From: Leifsonia aquatica
GTDB lineage: Bacteria > Actinomycetota > Actinomycetes > Actinomycetales > Microbacteriaceae
DNA length: 64,000 nt
Direction: 5' to 3'
NCBI RefSeq assembly: GCF_014190775.1
Contig: NZ_JACHVP010000001.1
Coordinates: 1,798,001-1,862,000 of the forward strand
In this document: positions 8,888-18,260 of the stretch, piece after piece
Layout of the letters: each line of letters starts with the position of its first letter
Position numbering within the stretch: position 1 is the stretch's first letter
Notes under the pieces: model-generated
Told to the model about the DNA's origin: nothing
What the model saw: only the letters and a program-made list of their open reading frames with translations
Databases searched by the model: none
Made by a program: the position numbers and the translations under genes

Positions 8888-10147
8888 CTACTCGTAGTCG
8901 ACGACGGCGTCGTAGCCCGCGGTGCGGAGCGCCTCGATGACCTGCTGCCGGTGCTCGGTGCCGCGGGTCTCGACGCTCACGTCGAGCCCCACCTGGCTGA
9001 TCTGCAGGCCGCGGCCGTGACGGGTGTGCAGCACCTCGACCACGTTGGCGTTGACGCCGGCGAGGATCTCGGCGATGCGGGCGAGCTGACCGGGACGGTC
9101 GGGCATCATGATCGAGAGCTTGAGGTAGCGGTCGGAGGCGGCGAGGCCGTGCCCGATGACGCGCTGCATCAGCAGCGGGTCGATGTTGCCGCCCGACAGG
9201 ATGGCGACCGTGGTGCCGTCGGCGGCGACCTTGTCGGCGAGGATGGCCGCGACCGCGGCCGCTCCGGCCGGCTCCACGACGAGCTTGGCGCGCTCGAGCA
9301 GCACCAGCATCGCGCGGGCGATGTCGTCCTCGGTGACGGTGACGACCTCGTCGACCGCGTCGCGGATGATCGAGAAGTTCAGGAGGCCTGGCTTGCTGAC
9401 CGCGATGCCGTCGGCGATCGTCGGCACCAGCGAGATCTCGGTGGGCTCGCCGGCGGCGAGTGAGACCGGGTAGGCCGCCGCATTCGCCGCCTGCACGCCG
9501 ATCACCCGGATCGAGCGCCCCTCGAGCTGCGCGCGCTGCTTGACCGCGCTCGCGACACCGGAGATGAGGCCGCCGCCACCGATCGGGATGACGATGGTCG
9601 TCACCTCCGGGGCCTCGTCGAGGATCTCGAGGCCCAGCGTTCCCTGCCCGGCGACCACGTCGCGGTGGTCGAACGGCGGGATCAGCACGGCGCCGGTCTC
9701 GGCGGCGAAGTCGGCCGCGGCGCGCAGGGTCTCGTCGACGATGCTGCCGCTCAGCACCACGTCGGCGCCGTACGCGCGCGTAGCCTGGAACTTGGGGATG
9801 GCGACGCCGACCGGCATGAAGATCGTCGCGTGGATGCCGAGCTCGCGGGCGGCGAAGGCGACGCCCTGCGCGTGGTTGCCGGCCGAGGCGGCGACGACGC
9901 CGCGGGCGCGTTCCTCGGCGTCGAGCTTCGACAGCCGGTTGTAGGCGCCGCGGATCTTGTACGACCCGGTGCGCTGGAGGTTCTCGCACTTGAGCAGCAC
10001 GGGCGCGCCGAGCACGTCGGTCAGATAGCGCGAGCTCTCCATCGGAGTGGGCTGGGCCACGCGCGACACGATGGCGCGCGCGGCTTCGATCTCGTCCAGG
10101 CCGGGGCCGGCGAAGGGAGTGCGCGTGGAGTCGGTCACGGTAGCCAC
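8888..10147 (-). CDS. ilvA: Threonine ammonia-lyase with C-terminal ACT domain
   Basis: About 419 residues. GTG 10145-10147 is used here; GTG codons at 10153 and 10138 are alternatives. The PLP lysine lies in RTGSYKIRGA (about residue 64), the cofactor loop is SAGNHAQG, and the glycine loop is IPIGGGGLISG. An ACT domain follows (about 335-419; LSIMMPDRPGQLARIAEILAG). The enzyme deaminates threonine to 2-oxobutanoate. The single ACT domain resembles the short 'catabolic-like' form common in actinobacteria rather than E. coli biosynthetic IlvA with its two regulatory domains. No isoleucine-pathway genes adjoin it. Confidence 0.92.
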   Translation of the reverse strand: MATVTDSTRTPFAGPGLDEIEAARAIVSRVAQPTPMESSRYLTDVLGAPVLLKCENLQRTGSYKIRGAYNRLSKLDAEERARGVVAASAGNHAQGVAFAARELGIHATIFMPVGVAIPKFQATRAYGADVVLSGSIVDETLRAAADFAAETGAVLIPPFDHRDVVAGQGTLGLEILDEAPEVTTIVIPIGGGGLISGVASAVKQRAQLEGRSIRVIGVQAANAAAYPVSLAAGEPTEISLVPTIADGIAVSKPGLLNFSIIRDAVDEVVTVTEDDIARAMLVLLERAKLVVEPAGAAAVAAILADKVAADGTTVAILSGGNIDPLLMQRVIGHGLAASDRYLKLSIMMPDRPGQLARIAEILAGVNANVVEVLHTRHGRGLQISQVGLDVSVETRGTEHRQQVIEALRTAGYDAVVDYE

Positions 10148-10202
10148 TCGCACAGCCTACTCGCCGCCATATTCCGTGCCGTGTATGCGGTCGCGACGAC
10201 CA

Positions 10203-11447
10203 TCAGACCCGGGGGCGGCGCACCGCGCGCGGGACGGTCTCCCAGATGGCGCCCGCCGGCGGGCTGAACGCGACCTGCTCCTTCCCGCGCCACGTCCCGC
10301 TGGAGATGTAGTGCACCATCACGTTCAGCACCGCGACGAACGGCACGGCGAAGAGAGCGCCCGGGATGCCGGCGAGCAGCGACCCTACCGCCACCGCCAG
10401 GACTACTGCGAGCGGGTGGACCTTGACCGCGGTGCCCATGATGAGCGGCTGCAGCACGTGCCCCTCCACCTGCTGCACGAGCAGGACGACGCCGAGCATG
10501 ATGAGCGCGAAGACCCAGCCCTTGAACACCAGCGCGATGAAGACGGCGAGGGCGCCCGTGACCACCGCGCCGACGATCGGGATGAACGACCCGAGGAAGA
10601 CGAGCACGCTGATCGGGATGACCAGCGGCAGACCGAGGAAGAACGCGCCGAGGCCGATGCCCAGGGCGTCGATCGAGGCGACGAGGATCTGCACCTTGGC
10701 GAAGTTGCGGAGCGTCACCCAGCCCGCCTGCCCGGCGCCGTCGATCGCGGCGCGGGCGTTGCGCGGGAAGATGCGCACGATCCAGCCCCAGATGCTCTTG
10801 CCGTCGATCAGGATGAACAGCACGCTGAAGATCGTCAGCAGGGCGCCGGCCAGCACGTGGCCCACCGTCGAGCCCAGGGAGAGCGCGCCCGAGATGAAGA
10901 CCTGGCTGTCCTCCTGGATGGAGGTCCAGAGCGACTGGAAGGCGCCGTTGATCTGGTCCTCGCTGAGGCCGAGGGGGCCGGTCGTGAGCCAGGAGCGGAA
11001 CTGGTCGAATGCCGCGACCGACTGGGTCTGGAGCTCGTGGCTCTCGCGGCTGACCTGCCAGATCGCGAGGTAGAGCAGGCCGCCGACCACCACCACGAGC
11101 GCGATGAGCGCCGTGACGATCGCGAGCCAGCGCGGCCAGCCGTGACGGTGCAGGAGGTCTTTGAACGGCACGAGCAGCGCGGCCAGGAGCACGGCGATCA
11201 GCACCGGGATGACGATCAGGCGGAGCTGGACGATCAGGAAGACCACGACAGCGATGACCGCGCCGATGACCAGGAGCCGCCACGACCAGGCACCCGCCAG
11301 GCGCACTCCGCGGGGAAGCGACGCGTCGACCGGCTCGAGCCCGTCGAGGGACTCCCCGAGCTCGCGGCGTCGGCGCAGGAACCACGATCGCGCGGGTGCG
11401 CGGTTCTCGCCAGCGGGCGGGGGGACGGGGGTCTCGCTGTCGGCCAT
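10203..11447 (-). CDS. AI-2E family transporter
   Basis: 414 residues from ATG 11445-11447. A basic, proline-rich N-terminus precedes about eight membrane helices. The family core is recognisable in SVLFILIDGKSIWGWIVRIFPRNAR, then LVFLGSFIPIVGAV and GVVLLVQQVEGHVLQPLIMG. The family (UPF0118) was named after TqsA, reported to export autoinducer-2, but other members act as ion antiporters, so the substrate here is open. The gene stands 55 bases downstream of the ilvA start on the same strand as ilvA. Confidence 0.9.
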   Translation of the reverse strand: MADSETPVPPPAGENRAPARSWFLRRRRELGESLDGLEPVDASLPRGVRLAGAWSWRLLVIGAVIAVVVFLIVQLRLIVIPVLIAVLLAALLVPFKDLLHRHGWPRWLAIVTALIALVVVVGGLLYLAIWQVSRESHELQTQSVAAFDQFRSWLTTGPLGLSEDQINGAFQSLWTSIQEDSQVFISGALSLGSTVGHVLAGALLTIFSVLFILIDGKSIWGWIVRIFPRNARAAIDGAGQAGWVTLRNFAKVQILVASIDALGIGLGAFFLGLPLVIPISVLVFLGSFIPIVGAVVTGALAVFIALVFKGWVFALIMLGVVLLVQQVEGHVLQPLIMGTAVKVHPLAVVLAVAVGSLLAGIPGALFAVPFVAVLNVMVHYISSGTWRGKEQVAFSPPAGAIWETVPRAVRRPRV

Positions 11448-11646
11448 GCCCGTCAGTCTAGGCGGGCTCCTCGCGCTTCCTCAGGGTGCTCTCAGGAGGC
11501 GTCGATGAAGTCACAGGGAGCACCCAGGATGGTCGCTCCCCTCCCGCGAGATGACTGGGGCTGCGGTGGGTCGCCGGTCGTGCCCGCGCGCCTCGCCTAG
11601 GGTCAGGAGGACAGCGACCACCCTCGATCACAGCGAACAGCACCGC

Positions 11647-12927
11647 ATGACAGCACCTCCCTCCCCCGCGCCCGCGTCCGGCGCCGGGCCCCGCCGCATC
11701 CTCATCCGATTGAAGGAGAGCGCCGCGCTGCCCTCCGCCTTCGGCACGCTGCTCGCCGCGGTCGTGCTCTTCCTCGTCGTCTTCGGACTCGTGATGGTGC
11801 TCTCGGCCTCGTCGGTGGAGTCGTTCACCGACGGCAACGGCTTCTTCGGCCGGTTCGGTTCGCAGGGCGGCTACGCCGTGCTCGGCGTCGTGCTGATGGT
11901 GATCGTCGCGCGGCTGCCGCGCCGGACCGTGCAGCGGGTCGCCGTCGTCGTGCTGGTGCTCTCGTGCGTGCTGCAGATCCTCGCCCTCGCGACGCCGCTG
12001 GGCGTGAAGATCGGCGACAACACGAACTGGATCCGCATCGGCCCGATCGCCGGCCAGCCGTCGGAGGGCATCAAGCTCGGCCTGGTGATCTGGCTCGGGA
12101 TGATGCTCGGCCGCCGTCCGGAGGAGCTCCAGGACTGGCGCACCCTGGCCCGGCGGATCGTCCCGGTCGCCGGGCCCGCGCTCCTGCTCGTCGTGCTCGG
12201 CGGCGACCTCGGCACCACCGTCGTGATGGCGGCGTTCACGCTGGGCGCCCTCTACTTCGCCGGCGTTCGTCTCAAGCACCTGGGCGTCGTGCTCGGCGCC
12301 GGAGCGTTCGTCGCCATCCTGATCGCCCTCTCCAGCGCCACGCGCCGCGGCCGGATCTCCGCCTTCTTCGGCGGCACGAGCGCGGTCAACCCCGATGTGA
12401 ACTGGCAGGTCGACAACGCGCACTACGCGCTGGCATCGGGGGGTCTGTGGGGTGTCGGCCTCGGCAACTCCCATGCCAAATGGTCCTGGCTGCCGTCCGC
12501 GGACACCGACTTCATCTTCGCGGTGATCGGCGAGGAACTCGGCCTGATCGGCGCGTGCGTCGTGCTGCTCCTCTTCGCCATGCTGGCCGTGCTGATGGTG
12601 CGCCTGGTGCGGACGACGCCGGATCCCGTGGTGCGCATCACCACCGGCACCGTGCTCGTCTGGCTGATCTTCCAGGCGTTCGTGAACATCGGGGTGGTGC
12701 TCGGGCTGATCCCGACCCTGGGCGTTCCGCTGCCCTTCATCTCCGCCGGAGGGACGGCGCTCATCGCGTCGCTCGTCGCCATGGGCGTCGTGCTCTCCTA
12801 TACCCGCCGACCGCCGCGGTCCCCGCTGGACGGGCTCGACCGAGCGCACGTCGCCGCCGGCCGAGCGGGCGGCGACGTGCCCCCGGCCCTCAGACGACCG
12901 GGGAGACGGTGGCCGGCGCGCCGCTGA
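11647..12927 (+). CDS. FtsW/RodA/SpoVE family peptidoglycan polymerase
   Basis: 426 residues from ATG 11647, with about ten membrane helices. SEDS hallmarks are present: the central loop WQVDNAHYALASGGLWGVGLGNS, the acidic loop ADTDFIFAVIGEELG, and the C-terminal IGVVLGLIPTLGVPLPFISAGGTAL. SEDS proteins polymerise lipid II glycan strands with a partner class B PBP. The gene is not in a division cluster and has no PBP beside it, so it is probably a paralogue of the main FtsW or RodA. The last 38 bases overlap the 3' end of the convergent ABC ATPase gene. Confidence 0.9.
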   Translation: MTAPPSPAPASGAGPRRILIRLKESAALPSAFGTLLAAVVLFLVVFGLVMVLSASSVESFTDGNGFFGRFGSQGGYAVLGVVLMVIVARLPRRTVQRVAVVVLVLSCVLQILALATPLGVKIGDNTNWIRIGPIAGQPSEGIKLGLVIWLGMMLGRRPEELQDWRTLARRIVPVAGPALLLVVLGGDLGTTVVMAAFTLGALYFAGVRLKHLGVVLGAGAFVAILIALSSATRRGRISAFFGGTSAVNPDVNWQVDNAHYALASGGLWGVGLGNSHAKWSWLPSADTDFIFAVIGEELGLIGACVVLLLFAMLAVLMVRLVRTTPDPVVRITTGTVLVWLIFQAFVNIGVVLGLIPTLGVPLPFISAGGTALIASLVAMGVVLSYTRRPPRSPLDGLDRAHVAAGRAGGDVPPALRRPGRRWPARR

Positions 12928-13969
12928 GCGCGATGTTCACGTGCTCCCCGACGGCGAGCACGTCCCCCGCGGCGTGCTGCACGGCCAGTTCGGTGCCGTC
13001 GGCCAGCCGCACGTTCGTGCGCCGGAGCGCGCCGAGGAAGCTGGAGGTCAGCACCTCGCCGGGCAGGCCGCTCATCCCGAGCACCACGTCCTCGGGACGG
13101 ATGTAGGCGGTGACCGGACCGTCGGCCGCGGCCGACGCGAGCGGGACCTCCTGGCCGAGGACGGTGAGCCGGCCGCCTGCGACCGCGGCGGGGAGGCGGT
13201 TGGTGAGGCCGACGAACTCGGCGACGAACGCCGATGCGGGACGGCGGTAGAGCTCCTCCGGCCGGCCGATCTGCTCGATCCCGCCCGCCCGCATGACGGC
13301 GACCCGATCGGCGACGGCGAGCGCCTCCTCCTGGTCGTGCGTCACGAAGAACGTCGTGATCCCGAGCTCCGTCTGGATGCGGCGGATCTCCTCGCGCAAC
13401 TGCACGCGCACCTTGGCGTCCAGCGCGGAGAGCGGCTCGTCGAGCAGCAGCACGCGGGGCCGGGTGACGAGGGCGCGCGCCAGGGCGACGCGCTGCTGCT
13501 GGCCGCCGGAGAGCTGGTGGGCGTAGCGCGCGCCATGCTGGCCGAGGCCGACCAGCTCGAGCGCCTCGGCGGCACGGCGTCGTCGTTCGGCGGCCGGCAC
13601 CTTGCGCATCCGGAGCCCGAACTCGACGTTCTGCGCCGACGTCAGGTGCGGGAAGAGCGAGTACGACTGGAACACCATCCCGAGGTCGCGCCGGTTGGCC
13701 GGCTCGTCGGTGACATCCCGGCCGTCCACGAGGATGCTGCCCGCGTCGACGCGCTCGAGCCCGGCCAGTGCACGGAGCGCGGTGGTCTTGCCGCAGCCGC
13801 TCGGACCGAGCAGGGCGATCAGCTCACCCGGCTCGGCGGCGAGGTCGAGCCCGTTCAGGCCGGCGCCGCCGCCGAAGTCGCGGACGAGGCCGCGCAGCTC
13901 GACGGTGCTGCCGTGCCCGGCGGCGAGGGTGGGGGCGACCGTGTCGACGGCCGACGGGAGAGCGGACAT
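12890..13969 (-). CDS. ABC transporter ATP-binding protein (iron/polyamine-type importer)
   Basis: 359 residues from ATG 13967-13969. It has Walker A LLGPSGCGKTTALRAL, Q-loop FQSYSLFPHLTS, signature LSGGQQQRVALARAL, Walker B LLLDEPLSALD and the switch His in FFVTHDQEEALAVADR. A C-terminal TOBE-like beta domain (about 270-359) is present. This build is that of the PotA/FbpC/CysA group that energises importers for iron(III), spermidine/putrescine, 2-aminoethylphosphonate or sulfate. It is the distal gene of a four-gene importer operon and starts 2 bases from the upstream permease stop. Confidence 0.92.
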   Translation of the reverse strand: MSALPSAVDTVAPTLAAGHGSTVELRGLVRDFGGGAGLNGLDLAAEPGELIALLGPSGCGKTTALRALAGLERVDAGSILVDGRDVTDEPANRRDLGMVFQSYSLFPHLTSAQNVEFGLRMRKVPAAERRRRAAEALELVGLGQHGARYAHQLSGGQQQRVALARALVTRPRVLLLDEPLSALDAKVRVQLREEIRRIQTELGITTFFVTHDQEEALAVADRVAVMRAGGIEQIGRPEELYRRPASAFVAEFVGLTNRLPAAVAGGRLTVLGQEVPLASAAADGPVTAYIRPEDVVLGMSGLPGEVLTSSFLGALRRTNVRLADGTELAVQHAAGDVLAVGEHVNIALSGAPATVSPVV

Positions 13970-13971
13970 GC

Positions 13972-14787
13972 CTAACCTTTCGCGGTGCGCCGCCGGGCCG
14001 CGACGAGGCGGTCGACGACGACAAGGAGGACGAAGGCGAACACCAGCGCGAGGAGAGCGAAGATGACCGCGACGAACGGATCGGACTGCGAGACCAGCAG
14101 CAGCGAGGTCTGCAGGTTCACCCGGCTGAGCAGGGAGGCGATCGTGAACTCGCCGAGCACGACGGCGACCGAGAGCGCGGAGGCGGCGAGGATGCCGCGC
14201 CGCAGGTTCGGCACGATCGCGCGCCAGAACACGGTGCCCCATCCCGCGCCCAGCGATCGGGCCGCCTCGCTCAGCGTGATGAGGTCGATGGCCGCGACGT
14301 TGCTCTGGATCGCCCGGTAGGCATACGGCAGGACGGTGATCCCGTAGGCGAACGCGAGCGTCCAGGTGCCGGACCCGAAGATCTGCGTGACCACGGCGTA
14401 CGTCGGCGCCAAGCCGACGACCATCACGATCGCCGGGATCATGATCGGCAGCAGGCAGACGGTCTCCAGCACCCTCCGGAGCCGGGCGAACCGGAGCTCG
14501 ACCAGCACCATCGTGGGCAGGAGGACGAGGAGCACGATCGCGACCGTCACGACCGCGAGCACCAGCGAGTTGCCGAGGCCCTGGTAGACGCGGTCGTAGC
14601 GGGTGGTCCCGCCGCTGAAGACGGCCTCCCACCGGTCGAAGCTGTACACGCCGGGCTTCGCGGTGCGCAGCGTGAACTCCAGCATCGAGAGCAGCGGGAT
14701 GAGGAAGAAGAGGCCCAGCAGCGTCCAGATGATCGTGCGCGCGACCGGCCCCGGGCCGAGCCGCAACTGCGCGGCGCGCCGGCTCAT
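13972..14787 (-). CDS. ABC transporter permease subunit 2
   Basis: 271 residues from ATG 14785-14787, overlapping the upstream permease by 4 bp (ATGA). Six membrane helices are apparent. The EAA-loop contacting the ATPase reads TLSEAARSLGAGWGTVFWRAIVPNLRRG (shown here in part as LSEAARSLGAGWG). It corresponds to the PotC/second-permease position of iron/polyamine-type importers. The C-terminus ends in a short basic tail (RLVAARRRTAKG). Confidence 0.9.
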   Translation of the reverse strand: MSRRAAQLRLGPGPVARTIIWTLLGLFFLIPLLSMLEFTLRTAKPGVYSFDRWEAVFSGGTTRYDRVYQGLGNSLVLAVVTVAIVLLVLLPTMVLVELRFARLRRVLETVCLLPIMIPAIVMVVGLAPTYAVVTQIFGSGTWTLAFAYGITVLPYAYRAIQSNVAAIDLITLSEAARSLGAGWGTVFWRAIVPNLRRGILAASALSVAVVLGEFTIASLLSRVNLQTSLLLVSQSDPFVAVIFALLALVFAFVLLVVVDRLVAARRRTAKG

Positions 14788-15743
14788 CGCTGCCACCGGG
14801 CGGTACGGCGCACGAGCGCCGAGTACGCGAGCATGACGACGACCATGACGACCAGCATCCCGAGCGCCATCGCACCGGCGAGGTTCGCACGGCCGAGCAC
14901 GGTCTCGCTGATGAGCGCCTGGCGGATCTGCAGGGAGACGATGTTGTTCGCCTGCCCGACCAGCGCGGCAGCGGTCGCGTACGACGAGAAGGCGTTGGCG
15001 AACAGGAGCAGGAGGCTGCCCAGGAACGACGGCAACAGGATCGGGCCGCCGACGCGGGTCCAATAGGTCCAGCGGCTGCCGCCGAGGGTGGCGGTCGCCT
15101 CAAGCCACTGCGGGCGCAGCCCCTCCAGCGCCGGGAGGAAGGTGATGACCATGAGCGGGATCTGGAAGTAGAGGTACGGGAGGATCAGGCCGGGCACCGT
15201 GTAGAGCCAGACGCCGTTCTCGTAGATGTTGATGTGGAACTGGTTGCGGAGCAGCACCGTGACGAGGCCCTGGGCGCCGATCGTCGCGATGAACGCGAAC
15301 GCGAGCATGACGCCGCCGAACTGGGCCAGGACGCTGCTGGCCGAGTCGACCAGGGACCGGCCGAAGCCGCCGGGACGCGAGCCGAGGAGCGCGAAGCACA
15401 GGGCGGCGCCGGCGATCGCGCCGACGACGGCGGTCACGGCCGAGAGCCAGAAGGCGCCGAAGAACGAGCCGGCGATGGCGGGCTCGGCGAGGCCGCTGAG
15501 ATTGGCCCAGGTGAACCGGCCCTCCCCGTCCACGAAGCCGCTGCCCACCGCGACCAGTGTCGGCACGGCGAGGAAGATCACGACGTAGAACGCGAAGGGG
15601 GTCAGCCCGAGCGCCGCGACGAGGCCGCGCGGCCGGCGGCGGGGACGCTCGGGCCGGGGGCCGGACGGCGGCTGCCGCCGGGTAGCCCCGGCGGCAGCGC
15701 TGTCGACCGCCGACGCCGGGGCGTCAGCGAGGGTGCGGGTCAT
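14784..15743 (-). CDS. ABC transporter permease subunit 1
   Basis: 319 residues from ATG 15741-15743; the start overlaps the stop of the binding-protein gene (ATGA). A basic, disordered N-terminus of about 48 residues precedes six helices. The EAA-loop is seen around PALEGLRPQWLEATATLGGS. It is the PotB-like partner permease. Coupled overlaps through the operon imply matched translation of the membrane subunits. Confidence 0.9.
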   Translation of the reverse strand: MTRTLADAPASAVDSAAAGATRRQPPSGPRPERPRRRPRGLVAALGLTPFAFYVVIFLAVPTLVAVGSGFVDGEGRFTWANLSGLAEPAIAGSFFGAFWLSAVTAVVGAIAGAALCFALLGSRPGGFGRSLVDSASSVLAQFGGVMLAFAFIATIGAQGLVTVLLRNQFHINIYENGVWLYTVPGLILPYLYFQIPLMVITFLPALEGLRPQWLEATATLGGSRWTYWTRVGGPILLPSFLGSLLLLFANAFSSYATAAALVGQANNIVSLQIRQALISETVLGRANLAGAMALGMLVVMVVVMLAYSALVRRTARWQR

Positions 15744-16882
15744 CAGCCGACCGCGTTGGCCCAGGTGGAGTTGAGGAGCGTGCCGGCGTCGGTGGCCTGC
15801 TTCTCCGTCATCACGGCGACCTCGTCCAGCTTGCCCGGGAACTCCTTGGTGTCGAGCGTCTTGGCCTTCTCCATGGCGTCGACGCGGGCCGGGTAGGCGC
15901 CGCCCTTCAGCCATGCGTTCTGAGCGGCGTCGCTGTAGAGGTACTCCTCCCACAGGCGCGCGGCCGCCGGGTGCGGGGCGTCCTTGTTGATGGCCTGGTT
16001 GTAGTAGCCGACGTACGCCTTGCCGGGGAGGACGACGTACTTCCAGTCGATGCCGCCCGACGTGATCGTGTCGGAGGTCGTGTAGCCCTTCTGGTTGAAC
16101 GACCAGTCGAGCAGGACGGGGGTCTCGCCCGAGGCGATGGTGTTCGGCTTGCCGTCGGCGGCGTTCCAGTTGCCCGCGGCCTTCAGCTTGGAGAACCAGT
16201 CGACGCCGGTCGTCAGGTCGTCGAGGCTGCCGCCGGCCTGGAGGGTCGCCCACGCGACCGCACCGGCCGCGGCGGCCGCCTGGGTCGGGTTGCCGTTGAG
16301 AGCGACGGCACCCTTGAATTCGGGCTTGAGGAGGTCGTCGAAGGTCTTCGGCGGCGTCTTGATCTTGTTGGCGTCGTAACCGACCGCCATCACGCCGTAG
16401 TAGCCGACCTTCCAGAGGCCGTCCTTCTCCTTCTGGTCGGCGGGGATGTCGTCCCAGCCGGTCGGCTTGTACGGCGCGAAGTACTCGGTGTTGGCGAGTG
16501 CGACGGACGAGCCGATGTCGAAGGTGTCGGGCGCGGTGTCCTGGCCCTTGAGCTTCTTGGCGGCGTCGATCTCCTCCTGGCTGGAGGCGCTGTCCTGGCT
16601 GGGGTTGATCGTGATGCCGTACTTCTTGGTGAAGCCGTCGAAGATCTCCTGGTAGTTCGCCCAGTCGCCGGGGGTCGCGATGATGTTGAGGCTGCCCTCC
16701 TTCTTCGCGGCGGCGACGAGTGCGTCCATGCCGCCGGCCGAGGCGACGTCGGTGGCGGTGGCTGCCTTGTTGCTGTCGGCGGTGCTGCTTGCGTCCGCTC
16801 CGCCCGAGCAGGCGGCGAGCGAAAGGGCGACCACGGTGGCCGCGGCCGCGAGGCCGGCGACGCGTGCGCGCTTGTTGATCAC
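15743..16882 (-). CDS. Extracellular solute-binding lipoprotein (iron/polyamine-type)
   Basis: 379 residues from GTG 16880-16882. A lipoprotein signal peptide ends in SLAACSGG with lipidation Cys about 25. The mature protein is a two-lobed periplasmic-binding-protein fold: LVAAAKKEGSLNIIATPGDWANY, then FDIGSSVALANTEYFAPYKP, and a C-terminal WEEYLYSDAAQNAWLKGGAYPAR. The last motif is typical of family-1 iron/polyamine/AEP binding proteins. The substrate cannot be assigned from sequence alone. It is the promoter-proximal gene of the importer operon. Confidence 0.9.
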   Translation of the reverse strand: MINKRARVAGLAAAATVVALSLAACSGGADASSTADSNKAATATDVASAGGMDALVAAAKKEGSLNIIATPGDWANYQEIFDGFTKKYGITINPSQDSASSQEEIDAAKKLKGQDTAPDTFDIGSSVALANTEYFAPYKPTGWDDIPADQKEKDGLWKVGYYGVMAVGYDANKIKTPPKTFDDLLKPEFKGAVALNGNPTQAAAAAGAVAWATLQAGGSLDDLTTGVDWFSKLKAAGNWNAADGKPNTIASGETPVLLDWSFNQKGYTTSDTITSGGIDWKYVVLPGKAYVGYYNQAINKDAPHPAAARLWEEYLYSDAAQNAWLKGGAYPARVDAMEKAKTLDTKEFPGKLDEVAVMTEKQATDAGTLLNSTWANAVG

Positions 16883-16907
16883 GGAATATCCTCCAGTGCA
16901 CGGGTTA

Positions 16908-16927
16908 GACCGGGCGTGCGCCCGGTC
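16908..16927. repeat. Inverted repeat upstream of the ABC importer operon
   Basis: A perfect 9-bp inverted repeat (GACCGGGCG 16908-16916 with CGCCCGGTC 16919-16927), 26 bases upstream of the binding-protein GTG start. It could be an operator or a leader hairpin controlling the operon; nothing in the sequence decides which. Confidence 0.5.
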
Positions 16928-17024
16928 CGACTGTCACGGTAGGCAGCGCGGGAGACGCGCCGGCCAGCGAGCGGTGACGCGCAGGTGAACTCGTGGTGTC
17001 GGCCGTCCTCGATAGGGTCGACCC

Positions 17025-18260
17025 GTGGTCGCACTGGTCTCCGCCGAACTCCGTTCCCCCGACGTCGTCTCCCCCGCGCTCGCGCGTCGCATCGCGCTCG
17101 GCGCCCAGGGCTTCGGGCGTCCGCGGCCTGCGGTGGTGGGTACCCGGCAGCTGAACGGCCTGGTGGACCGGCTCAACCTGCTGCAGATCGACTCCGTGAA
17201 CGTCTTCGAGCGCAGCCACTACCTCCCCGCCTTCGCCCGGCTCGGCGCCTACGACCGCTCGCTGCTCGACCGGCTGACGTTCGACGCCCGCGGCCCGCAC
17301 ACCGAGTACTGGGCGCACGAGGCCGCGTTCATGCGCAAGGAGGACTGGCCGCTGTTCCGCTGGCGGATGGAGTCGTACCGTCGGAGGTACGGCGCCGCCG
17401 ACAGCTGGTTCGAGGCCAACCGCGAGACGGTCGAGTGGCTGCGCCGGGAGCTGGCGGCGAACGGCCCCCTCGCCGCGAGCGAGATCGAGCACGATGCGAA
17501 CACCCGCACCGGGCCGTGGTGGGGCTGGTCGGCCGTCAAGCGCGCGCTCGAGTTCCTCTTCCTGTTCGGCGAGGTCGCCATCGCGGGCCGCACCCGCTTC
17601 CAGCGCCGGTACGCCCTCGTCGAGGACGTCCTCGATGCGCGTGTGCTCGACCGTTCCGTCACGACCGACGACGCGGTGCGCGAGCTCATCCGGCGTTCCG
17701 CGGTCGCGCACGGCATCGGCACCGCCAAGGACTTCGCCGACTACTACCGCATCAAGGTCGCGCCCGCGATGACCGCGATCCGCGACCTGGAGGACGCCGG
17801 CGAGCTGATCCCGGTCCGGGTGCCTGGATGGGAGTCGGCCGGTCGGCCCGCGGCGGCCTGGATGCACCGGGATGCCCGCAAGCCGCGGCACGTGGAGGCC
17901 GCAGCCCTGCTCTCCCCGTTCGACCCCGTGGTCTGGTATCGCGACCGCGCGCTGCGGATGTTCGGATTCCACTACCGGATCGAGATCTACACCCCGGCTC
18001 CGCAGCGGATCTTCGGCTACTACTCGCTGCCGATCCTGCTGGACGACGCTCTCGTCGGCCGCATCGACCTCAAGAGCGACCGCCAGGCCGGCGTGCTCCG
18101 GGTGCAGTCGGCGTGGACCGAGCCGGGCGCTCCGGAGGCGACGGTGGAGCGGCTCGCACCGCTGCTCGCCGAGACGGCGGCGTGGCAGGGGCTCGGCGGC
18201 GTGGAGATCTCCACGGAGGCACGCGGCGACCTGGTCCCCGCGCTCGCGACGGCGCTCTGA
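17025..18260 (+). CDS. Winged-helix DNA-binding domain protein, YcaQ-like
   Basis: 411 residues from GTG 17025. The protein contains the HTH_42 (DUF1006) signature: ARRIALGAQGFGRPRP, then LLQIDSVNVFERSHYLPAFARLG and YWAHEAAFMRKEDWPLFRWRM, with WWGWSAVKRALEFLFLFGEVA in the centre. E. coli YcaQ is a DNA glycosylase that unhooks interstrand cross-links, and AlkZ of Streptomyces is a related resistance enzyme. The QxD-type catalytic pair of this family plausibly lies at LQIDSVN. A role in removing bulky or cross-linked bases is likely but not proven. It stands as a single gene. Confidence 0.82.
   Translation: MVALVSAELRSPDVVSPALARRIALGAQGFGRPRPAVVGTRQLNGLVDRLNLLQIDSVNVFERSHYLPAFARLGAYDRSLLDRLTFDARGPHTEYWAHEAAFMRKEDWPLFRWRMESYRRRYGAADSWFEANRETVEWLRRELAANGPLAASEIEHDANTRTGPWWGWSAVKRALEFLFLFGEVAIAGRTRFQRRYALVEDVLDARVLDRSVTTDDAVRELIRRSAVAHGIGTAKDFADYYRIKVAPAMTAIRDLEDAGELIPVRVPGWESAGRPAAAWMHRDARKPRHVEAAALLSPFDPVVWYRDRALRMFGFHYRIEIYTPAPQRIFGYYSLPILLDDALVGRIDLKSDRQAGVLRVQSAWTEPGAPEATVERLAPLLAETAAWQGLGGVEISTEARGDLVPALATAL

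Noticed and set aside
13824-15103. Long frame across the ABC ATPase and permease genes that appears to fuse them
   Set aside because: The upstream part is an out-of-frame shadow of the permease; the ATPase has its own ATG at 13967-13969 with normal family length.
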